The position numbers and the translations under genes are program-made. 12,313 nt of DNA, taken from positions 1 through 12,313 of the forward strand of contig DYNS01000045.1 in assembly GCA_020720965.1 (NCBI GenBank), given 5' to 3'. The notes under the pieces were generated by a model. It saw nothing but the letters and a program-made list of their open reading frames with translations, did not search any database and was not told the DNA's origin. This DNA comes from Anaerolinea sp. (lineage in GTDB: Bacteria; Chloroflexota; Anaerolineae; Anaerolineales; Villigracilaceae). How positions within the stretch are numbered: the first letter of the stretch is position 1; each line of letters opens with the position of its first letter. Positions 5,975 through 12,313 of the stretch are shown in pieces.

Positions 5975-7798
5975 ATGAGTGACGACCTGATTGAAATTGA
6001 AGAAGAAGAACACACAAGCCCCCTAACCGGGCAAGTGTTTAAGCGCATTTTGGGCTTGCTCAAGCCGCACTGGCTCTGGGTGGTGGGATTCATCATCACC
6101 ATCGGGCTTACCTCCGCCCTGGATTCGCTCTTTACCTACATCAACAAAAATATGATTGACCAGGGCATGATGCTGGGCGATACGGCAACCCTCTACCGCC
6201 TGGCGACCTACTACGGCGTTTTGCAAATTGTGCAAGCCGGGCTTGTGTTTGCCTTCATTTACCTGGCGGGGGTGTTGGGCGAGCGCATTCAATACGACCT
6301 GCGAAAGATGCTCTTCACCCACCTGCAAGACCTCTCGCTCTCTTACTACGCCCAAAACGCAGTCGGGCGGCTGATGGCGCGAGTCACCTCCGACACCGGG
6401 CGGGTGGCAGACTTAATGACCTGGGGCTTGGTCGATACCACCTGGGCGTTTATGAACATCCTCACCGCCACCATCTTCATGCTCATCATCAACTGGCGGC
6501 TGGCGCTGGTCGTCTTCGCCATCGTCCCCATCCTGATGGTGATTGCCGTACAGTTCCGCAAAAAGATTCTGGTGGAATTCCGCGCCTCGCGCCGCGCCAA
6601 CAGCAAAATCACCGGCGCACACAACGAAAACATTCAGGGCGTGCGGGTTGTCAAAGCCCTGGGGCGGGAAGATGAAAACCTGAAGGAATTTCAAACCCTG
6701 ACAGATACGATGTACAACGCCTCCTACCGCGCCGCCTGGCTTTCTGCCCTGTTTTTGCCCACCGTCCAAATCATCTCTGCCATTTCGCTCAGCGTAGTCG
6801 TCTGGTACGGAGGCTTTCAGGCGGTGGAAGGATTCCTCACCATCGGCGGGATTCACGCCTTCATCTCGTACCTCACCTTCATCATGTGGCCCATCCAGGA
6901 CCTGGCGCGAGTCTATGCCGAAATGCAGCACTCCATCGCCTCGGCAGAACGCATCTTCAAACTGCTGGATACAGAACCGGAAGTCCACAACAAACCCAAT
7001 GCGGAAGATGTGGAAACCCTACAGGCAGAAATTGAATTTGACCACGTCCATTTTTACTATGAAGACCGCAAACCCGTCCTCAGCGACTTTAGCCTAAAAG
7101 TGAAACCCGGCGAAACCATCGCCCTGGTAGGACCTACCGGCGGCGGAAAATCCACCATCGTGAACCTGCTCTGCCGCTTTTACGAACCGCGCGAGGGCAC
7201 CATCCGCATCAACGGCAAAGACTACACCGACTACACCCTGCACAGCATTCACAACAAAATTGGGATTGTGCTGCAAACCCCGCACCTGTTTAGCGGAACC
7301 GTGCGCGAAAACATCCGTTACGGACGGCTGGGCGCAAGCGATGCCGAAGTGGAAGAAGCCGCCAAAGTCGCCGGAGCACACGATTTCATCTCCACCCTGG
7401 AGAAAGCCTACGAGCAAAACGTAGGTGAAGGTGGCAATCTGCTTTCGGTGGGGCAAAAACAGCTCATCAGCCTGGCACGTGCCGTACTGGCAAAACCGGA
7501 ACTCTTCATTATGGATGAAGCCACCTCCAGCGTAGATACCCTCACCGAGGCGCTCATCCAACGCGGTATGGAACACCTCATGCAGGGGCGCACCAGTTTC
7601 GTCATTGCCCACCGCCTCAGCACCATCAAACGCGCCAGCCGAATTTTAGTCATCGAAAACGGGCACATCGCCGAGCAAGGGACGCACGCCGAACTGCTTA
7701 AAAACAAAGGGCATTACTATCGCCTTTACACGCAGCAGTTTAAGTTTGAAAGAGAACAGGAATACGCCGCAGCCGCCATGGTTCCGGTAATTAAGTAA
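5975..7798 (+). CDS. Heterodimeric ABC exporter subunit, catalytic-site half (BmrD-like)
   Basis: 607-residue exporter half with an acidic N-terminus (SDDLIEIEEEE), six membrane segments (about residues 33-315) and a C-terminal nucleotide-binding domain. Motifs: Walker A GPTGGGKST (386-394), Q-loop VLQTPHLFSGTVRENI, Walker B D514 with the canonical catalytic Glu515 (MDEATSSVD), and H-loop His546. The signature is degenerate, LSVGQ (490-494) instead of LSGGQ. So this half carries the catalytic residues of the working ATP site, while its weak signature completes the partner's inactive site: a complementary pair with the preceding gene. Start ATG 5975 has AAGGA (5964-5968) six bases upstream. 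Same operon as the preceding gene. The pair should sit in the cytoplasmic membrane and export hydrophobic compounds; the exact substrate cannot be read from sequence. Confidence 0.93.
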   Translation: MSDDLIEIEEEEHTSPLTGQVFKRILGLLKPHWLWVVGFIITIGLTSALDSLFTYINKNMIDQGMMLGDTATLYRLATYYGVLQIVQAGLVFAFIYLAGVLGERIQYDLRKMLFTHLQDLSLSYYAQNAVGRLMARVTSDTGRVADLMTWGLVDTTWAFMNILTATIFMLIINWRLALVVFAIVPILMVIAVQFRKKILVEFRASRRANSKITGAHNENIQGVRVVKALGREDENLKEFQTLTDTMYNASYRAAWLSALFLPTVQIISAISLSVVVWYGGFQAVEGFLTIGGIHAFISYLTFIMWPIQDLARVYAEMQHSIASAERIFKLLDTEPEVHNKPNAEDVETLQAEIEFDHVHFYYEDRKPVLSDFSLKVKPGETIALVGPTGGGKSTIVNLLCRFYEPREGTIRINGKDYTDYTLHSIHNKIGIVLQTPHLFSGTVRENIRYGRLGASDAEVEEAAKVAGAHDFISTLEKAYEQNVGEGGNLLSVGQKQLISLARAVLAKPELFIMDEATSSVDTLTEALIQRGMEHLMQGRTSFVIAHRLSTIKRASRILVIENGHIAEQGTHAELLKNKGHYYRLYTQQFKFEREQEYAAAAMVPVIK

Positions 7799-7806
7799 CC
7801 CCAGCG

Positions 7807-7919
7807 CCCTCATCCCCAACCCTTCCCCCGACGGGGAAGGGAGTTTCCTCCCCCCTTTGGGGGGAGGTTTGGGTTGGGGCAGTTTCCTCTCCCCTTCGGG
7901 AGAGGGCGGAGGGTGAGGG
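7807..7919. repeat. Composite GC-rich multi-hairpin repeat between convergent genes
   Basis: Three perfect hairpins in a row: CCCTTCCCC/GGGGAAGGG (7820-7828, 7833-7841), CCTCCCCCC/GGGGGGAGG (7847-7855, 7859-7867) and CCTCTCCC/GGGAGAGG (7886-7893, 7898-7905). Longer-range complements are CCCCAACCC (7814-7822) with GGGTTGGGG (7871-7879) and CCCTCA (7807-7812) with TGAGGG (7914-7919). It fills the gap between convergent genes and could stop transcription from both sides, though it lacks a U-tract. It resembles dispersed CCCTCA-type intergenic palindromes of many bacterial genomes. Confidence 0.7.
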
Positions 7920-7930
7920 GAAAATCCTTC

Positions 7931-9346
7931 CTACAACACTTCCCCCCTGCCTCGCGGCAAAAACTGACCGCCGCCCGCCTCGCCCAGCCACTTTTCCCCA
8001 TCCACAATCAACTTACCGCGCAAAAAGACCTTCTCCGGCAAACCAGTCAGCTGCCAGCCCTCGTACAGGTTATAGTCCGTGCGCTGATGGCTATGCGCCA
8101 CTCCGTGCCGCACCTGCTTATGCGGGTCCCAAATCACCAGGTCGGCATCCGCGCCGGGCAAGAGAGCGCCCTTACGCGGGTACAAACCGAAGATTTTGGC
8201 AGGGTTGGTACTGGTTAACGCCACAAACTGATTGGCGTTTATCCTGCCCGCCTGCACCCCATGCGTCCACAGCACCGGCAGGCGGTCACCCACCCCCGGC
8301 AGCCCGTTAGGGATTTTGGTAAAGTCGTCCGCGCCCAATTCCTTGCCAGGGATGGCAATCGGCTTGCCCTCGTACACAATCGGCTCGCTTCCATTGAAAA
8401 AGAAAGGGCAATGGTCTGTACCGATGGTTTGGATTTCTCCGCTTCGCAGCGCCTGCCACAACCGGGCATTATCCGCCTCGGAGCGCATGGGCGGGGAACA
8501 GACCCACTTTGCGCCATCCGGGCGTTGAAGATGTTCCACGCTGAAGAAAAGGTACTGCGGACAGGTCTCGCCCATCACCGGCGCGCCGCGCTGACGGGCA
8601 TAAGTAAGCATATCCGCCTCGCCGCCCGCATTCATGTGAACGATGTACACCGGGGCATTCGCCTGCGCCGCCATCGCCGCCAACCGCAAAGTGGATTCCA
8701 CTGCGCCCCAGGCAGGACGGGTATGCGCGTGCCATTCCGGGCTGGTATTGCCTTTGGCAAGGGCATCCGCAATCAGGGGTTCAATCACGTCTCCGTTTTC
8801 GCAATGCGCCATCACCAACATCCCCAACTCTCCGGCGCGGCGCAGGGCGGCGAAGATTTCTCCATCCCCCAGGCGCAGACGCTGATTGTAGGCGGTGAAC
8901 ACCTTGAGGGTTGTAATGCCCATCTGCAGCAGTTGGGGCAGCGCCGCAGAAACGGTTTCATCCCAACGGGTGAGATTCATGTGGAAGGAATAATCTATGG
9001 CGGCTTTGGCGGCTTTTTGTTGCCAGGCTTGCACCGAGGCGGCAAACCCCTCCGGTTCGTGTACCACAAAGTCCATTACGGTCGTTGTGCCGCCAAACGC
9101 GGCGGCTTTGTGACCGGTGTAGTGGTCATCCGAAGAAACCGTGCCGAACATGGGCAGGTCGAAGTGCGTGTGCGGGTCCACCCCGCCGGGAGTGATGAAC
9201 TTTCCTGCTGCATCCCACACCTGGCAACCTTGCGGAGCGGGTAAATGGCTGCCAATGGCGACAATTTTCTCGTCCAGAATGAGAATATCTGCCGGGAAGG
9301 TTTCGGATGCGGTAACAAGCGTGCCGTTCTTAATTAGGATGGGCAT
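7931..9346 (-). CDS. D-hydantoinase / dihydropyrimidinase family amidohydrolase
   Basis: 471-residue cyclic-imide hydrolase that opens hydantoin or dihydropyrimidine rings. All binuclear metal ligands are visible: H59 and H61 (GGVDPHTHFDLP), the carboxylated Lys148 (TTLKVFTAYN), H181 (MAHCENGD), H237 (YIVHMN) and D311 (GTDHCPF). Tyr153 fits the substrate-anchoring Tyr of the family. Length is normal for the family. The ATG at 9346 is preceded by GGAGG (9351-9355), which fixes the start. It is a single gene: convergent with the exporter operon and divergent from the sulfotransferase-like gene, so it has its own promoter. No carbamoylase or pyrimidine-degradation partner lies in the window. True substrate (hydantoins, dihydrouracil or phenylhydantoin-like compounds) cannot be set from sequence; allantoinase is less likely by motif. 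Confidence 0.92.
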   Translation of the reverse strand: MPILIKNGTLVTASETFPADILILDEKIVAIGSHLPAPQGCQVWDAAGKFITPGGVDPHTHFDLPMFGTVSSDDHYTGHKAAAFGGTTTVMDFVVHEPEGFAASVQAWQQKAAKAAIDYSFHMNLTRWDETVSAALPQLLQMGITTLKVFTAYNQRLRLGDGEIFAALRRAGELGMLVMAHCENGDVIEPLIADALAKGNTSPEWHAHTRPAWGAVESTLRLAAMAAQANAPVYIVHMNAGGEADMLTYARQRGAPVMGETCPQYLFFSVEHLQRPDGAKWVCSPPMRSEADNARLWQALRSGEIQTIGTDHCPFFFNGSEPIVYEGKPIAIPGKELGADDFTKIPNGLPGVGDRLPVLWTHGVQAGRINANQFVALTSTNPAKIFGLYPRKGALLPGADADLVIWDPHKQVRHGVAHSHQRTDYNLYEGWQLTGLPEKVFLRGKLIVDGEKWLGEAGGGQFLPRGRGEVL

Positions 9347-9374
9347 TTTTCCTCCGTTGGTTGGGTGTGCGGAG

Positions 9375-9382
9375 ATTATAAT
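9375..9382. promoter_or_regulatory. Palindromic ATTATAAT, candidate shared -10
   Basis: In the 81-bp gap between divergent genes, ATTATAAT is its own reverse complement and holds a perfect TATAAT on both strands (plus 9377-9382, minus 9381-9376). Transcript starts about 7 bp beyond would give short leaders to both genes. No good -35 is visible on either strand, so the call is tentative. Confidence 0.4.
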
Positions 9383-9427
9383 ACGCCCCTGTTGCTATTG
9401 CCCTCACCCCACCCCTGCGAGCGTTCC

Positions 9428-10534
9428 ATGTCCGAAGTGAATACCAACACCCCTGCCCATCTCTATCTCTTTACCACCCCTGCCAATTGGCGCAATGTTT
9501 TGGGGCAAAACGAAAGGGTTTCCCCTAAATATTGGCTTAAACTGCTGCGCTTTATTGCCACAAGTCTGGTGGCAGAGCCTGCCCGGTTATACGAAAACGC
9601 CCGTTTTGAAAAACAGATTGAAGATGCCCCCCTGCACGAGCAGCCCCTCTTCATCATGGGCGCCTGGCGCAGCGGAACGACTCACCTGCACAACCTACTC
9701 TCACAAGACCCCGCTTACAGTTACGTCACCACCCTGCAATGCCTTGCGCCGCACTTCATCCTCAGCCAGCAAACCATCCTGCGCCGCACCCTGGCAGGGC
9801 TGCTGCCCGAAAAACGCCTCTTCGACAACGTGGAACTGGGTTTGGATGCCCCTCAGGAGGAAGAAGTGGGGCTGGCAACCCTTAGCCCCCATTCCTATTA
9901 CCAGTATTGGTTCTTCCCCCAGCGCATTTTGCCCCTGTTTGAGAAATACATTCAGATGCGGACAATGAGCGCCCAGGAATGGGCAGAATGGCGGGCTTCT
10001 TACCTGCGGCTGCTAAAAACGGCTTCTTTTATGTCTGGCGGCAAACCCCTGCTGTTAAAATCGCCGGGCAACCTGGCACGCACCCGCACCCTGTTGGAGA
10101 TGTTCCCCCAAGCCAAATTTGTAGAAATTCAGCGCGACCCGCTGCGGGTGTGGATTTCGCTCATGCACATCCAAAAAGTGCTGGTTCCCATCCATCACCT
10201 GCAAGATTTCTCCTGGGAAAAGATTCGCGCCGATAAACTGTACGTCTACACGACCCTTATGCGCCAATGGCAGGAGGAAAAAGCCCTCATCCCGCCGGAA
10301 AACCTCGTCACCATCCGTTATGAAGACCTGGTCGCCAACCCCTTGCCGGAACTGGAACGTGCCTACGCGCAGTTGAGCTTGCCCACCGCCGAGGCGTTTC
10401 CGCGCTGGTCGGCATACCTGGAGACGATTAAAACCTACCAGGTGAACAACCTGAACATCAGCCCCCAAGACCTTGCCCTGGCGCGGAACGAATTCCGGTT
10501 TATGTATGAAGCGGGCGGTTATCCCATTCCCTGA
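9428..10534 (+). CDS. Sulfotransferase family protein (PAPS-dependent type)
   Basis: 368 residues. Near residue 75 is the phosphosulfate-binding loop FIMGAWRSGTTHLHNLL, and later the 3'-phosphate-binding region FVEIQRDPLRVWIS, both diagnostic of the Sulfotransfer_3-type fold. The C-terminal part has VTIRYEDLVANPLPELERAY, also common in the family. The enzyme would move a sulfuryl group from PAPS to a hydroxyl or amine; the acceptor is unknown. No signal peptide or membrane segment, so cytoplasmic. ATG 9428 is preferred to an upstream in-frame GTG at 9365 because the latter would add residues encoded across the presumed promoter; no clear Shine-Dalgarno is present. Its 3' end overlaps the convergent transporter gene by 16 bp. 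Confidence 0.85.
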   Translation: MSEVNTNTPAHLYLFTTPANWRNVLGQNERVSPKYWLKLLRFIATSLVAEPARLYENARFEKQIEDAPLHEQPLFIMGAWRSGTTHLHNLLSQDPAYSYVTTLQCLAPHFILSQQTILRRTLAGLLPEKRLFDNVELGLDAPQEEEVGLATLSPHSYYQYWFFPQRILPLFEKYIQMRTMSAQEWAEWRASYLRLLKTASFMSGGKPLLLKSPGNLARTRTLLEMFPQAKFVEIQRDPLRVWISLMHIQKVLVPIHHLQDFSWEKIRADKLYVYTTLMRQWQEEKALIPPENLVTIRYEDLVANPLPELERAYAQLSLPTAEAFPRWSAYLETIKTYQVNNLNISPQDLALARNEFRFMYEAGGYPIP

Positions 10535-12313
10535 TTCCAAAACAAGACCAAACCGAATAAAAGCCCCAAAAAGGTGAGCAAAAACAGCCCCCCGCCGATG
10601 CGTAAGAAGTCGGCGGGGCGATAGTTTCCGGGGTTCATCATAATCAAATTGACCGGGTGAGAGGTGGGGGTAAGGAAAGATGCCGAGCAACCGATGGCGG
10701 TTGCCAGGGCAATTGCCTGCGGGTTCGCCCCCAAATGGGTGGCGGCGCTGATGGCAATGGGTCCAATGACAAAAGCGGTTGCCTGGCTGCCCATTAACTG
10801 CGTGAACCCGGCAGAAAGCAAAAATGCTGCGCCCGCCAAACCCAAAGCCCCGGTATGCTCCATGAGATGAATGGCATATTCCCCGGCAAGCCGCGCCAGC
10901 CCGGTGTTCACCATCGCCAGGCTGCTGGCATACATACCTGCAATAAAAAACAGCACCTGCCATTCGATGGCGCGGTAGGCTTCTTGCATGGGCAAAAGCC
11001 CTACAAGCAGCACTAAAACCGCCGCGCCCAACACTGCCAGGTAAGCGGGCAAACCTGCCAGCGAAGCCGCAACCGCCCCCAGCAGGATGAAGGCGCTAAA
11101 AAGAGCTCGTTTGCGCGGCACCGCCGGGGCGGGTGGTTCCGGCTCCAGGGTGATGAGGTCGGGGTTGGCACGCAAGTCGCGCAGGCGGTTGGGGGGACCA
11201 ATCATCAGCAGCGAGTCGCCCGGTTCCAGGGGCATCGAGCCAACATCGGTGCGGTAACTGCGTCCGCGCCGGAAGAGGGCAACAGCGGTGAAGCCGTATT
11301 TGCGGCGGAAGTTCATATTTTGGATGGTTTTGCCCTCGTAAGCCGAATGGGGCGCGAGAATGAGTTCCACGAGGCGCACATCCATGCGGTTGAGGATGCT
11401 GGATTTGGCATCCCGTCCGATTTCGATTCCCCACTGCGAGAGTTGGCGAATCCGCTGCTCGTTGCCTACCGCTAAAAGAACATCCCCAGGCTGAAGGGTC
11501 TCCTGCGCGTCTGGGGCGAAGATGGCTTGTTTTTTGCGCCAAATGGCAACGATAACCAGCCCCAACAACTCTCCGATGCGACTGCTTTTAAGGGTCTGAC
11601 CAGAAAGCGGCGACCCGGCAACGACTCTGCCCTCCCACAGCCTTTCGCCGATGGCGTATAAGCCTTCCAACTCCGCGCTGGCGCGGCGAGCAATTTGCTG
11701 CTCCAGCCCCGGTTGGCGATTGGGTAACAGGCGCGGGCTAAAGAGGACAAGGTAGGCAATGCCGAGGGCAGCGATAAGCCCGCCAGTGGGGAAAAAACTT
11801 TCAAAACTAAGCGCGGTTTGGGAGGCAGAAATGAGCAGGTTGCTGAGAACGATGTTGGAGGTGGTGAAGTAAGTCGCCATGCCGCCCAAAGCCGTGCCAA
11901 AAGAGATGGGCAGGAGAAGTTTGCTGGGGCTAAGGTTGGCGCGGCGGGCAACCTGCATGGCGCTGGGCAAAAGCAAGGCTCCTACCGCCACGTTGTTCAT
12001 CAGCAGGGAGAGCAGGGCGGCGGTGAGGCTGAAGAAGAAGACCAGTCTGCGCTCCGAGCCGCCGCCGAGGCGGGTGAGTTGCAAGCCTATCCACTGCATC
12101 ATGCCGTTGGCGGTGAGCGCCTGACTGAGGATGAATAACCCGATAAGGGTGGCGATGACGGGCTGGCTGAAGCCGGAGAGCGCCAAAATGGCATCGGCGG
12201 GGGTGTGGGGTTTGCCGAGGATGCCAAGCCCGAAGTATTGCGCCAGCCCCAGGGCGGCTATCATGGCAAGGGCGGCGACATCCACCCGCAGGCGGTTGAA
12301 GGCAACTAGGCTG
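10519..12313 (-). CDS. SLC13-type anion transporter with central TrkA-C domains, partial (N-terminus off window)
   Basis: Membrane transporter of the SLC13/DASS-ArsB (ion transporter) superfamily. The frame stays open to the right edge; the coding before the possible GTG at 12285 (SLVAFNRLRVDVAAL) matches the family's N-terminal helix, so the real start is outside. Layout from residue 1 of the GTG form: membrane half with NNVAVGALLLPSAM and GTALGGMATYFTTSN (about 1-185), two TrkA-C domains in tandem (about 205-380, each with a LQPGDVLL or LEPGDSLL motif), then a second membrane half with FLTPTSHPVNLIMMNPGNYR near the end. In repeat 2 the expected NNATA-like motif reads GSQATA. The family moves sulfate, dicarboxylates or other anions; the neighbouring sulfotransferase makes sulfate attractive but unproven. 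Confidence 0.88.
   Translation of the reverse strand, partial: SLVAFNRLRVDVAALAMIAALGLAQYFGLGILGKPHTPADAILALSGFSQPVIATLIGLFILSQALTANGMMQWIGLQLTRLGGGSERRLVFFFSLTAALLSLLMNNVAVGALLLPSAMQVARRANLSPSKLLLPISFGTALGGMATYFTTSNIVLSNLLISASQTALSFESFFPTGGLIAALGIAYLVLFSPRLLPNRQPGLEQQIARRASAELEGLYAIGERLWEGRVVAGSPLSGQTLKSSRIGELLGLVIVAIWRKKQAIFAPDAQETLQPGDVLLAVGNEQRIRQLSQWGIEIGRDAKSSILNRMDVRLVELILAPHSAYEGKTIQNMNFRRKYGFTAVALFRRGRSYRTDVGSMPLEPGDSLLMIGPPNRLRDLRANPDLITLEPEPPAPAVPRKRALFSAFILLGAVAASLAGLPAYLAVLGAAVLVLLVGLLPMQEAYRAIEWQVLFFIAGMYASSLAMVNTGLARLAGEYAIHLMEHTGALGLAGAAFLLSAGFTQLMGSQATAFVIGPIAISAATHLGANPQAIALATAIGCSASFLTPTSHPVNLIMMNPGNYRPADFLRIGGGLFLLTFLGLLFGLVLFWNQGMG

Noticed and set aside
8261..9244. 327-codon plus-strand ORF opposite the hydantoinase gene
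   Set aside because: It is complementary to a gene with all catalytic residues intact, and shows no ribosome site or family motif.
9365..9427. GTG start at 9365 for the sulfotransferase-like gene
   Set aside because: It adds a Pro-rich stretch unlike the family and overlaps the TATAAT promoter candidate.

Overview
The window is ordinary bacterial chromosome: moderately GC-rich, densely coded, with TTG starts beside ATG and short purine ribosome sites. No mobile element, phage gene, CRISPR array, tRNA or rRNA was found. Gene content and the style of the intergenic repeats (GA-rich/GACTA tracts and CCCTCA...TGAGGG multi-hairpins) remind me of Chloroflexota of the Anaerolineae type. That is an impression from sequence style, not a demonstrated assignment.

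Region 1 (1-3804, minus strand) is one operon read leftward from a promoter at about 3776-3804: a GntR/HutC-type repressor, a DUF1343/NamZ-like exo-N-acetylmuramidase (GH171), then DppB- and DppC-like peptide-type ABC permeases, the last cut by the window edge. The permeases next to a peptidoglycan-sugar hydrolase and a ligand-responsive repressor suggest import and breakdown of muropeptides or related compounds. The repressor's likely operator, TGGTATATACCA, lies over the predicted transcription start inside a larger concentric dyad.

Region 2 (3817-7798, plus strand) is divergent. A good promoter leads into a 29-codon leader ORF with a strong ribosome site, then a 12-bp-stem intrinsic terminator ending only 32 bp before a two-gene heterodimeric ABC exporter. 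The first subunit has Asp in place of the catalytic Glu, and the second has a degenerate LSVGQ signature, which is the pattern of BmrC/BmrD, LmrCD and TM287/288. Leader segments can pair in two mutually exclusive ways, one of which would disrupt the terminator. The layout resembles the bmrB-bmrC-bmrD attenuator of Bacillus and is the most interesting part of the window.

Region 3 (7799-12313): a composite GC-rich hairpin cluster separates the exporter from a convergent D-hydantoinase/dihydropyrimidinase gene. Divergent from that is a sulfotransferase-family gene whose 3' end overlaps by 16 bp the convergent gene for an SLC13-type anion transporter with a central TrkA-C pair, which runs off the right edge.
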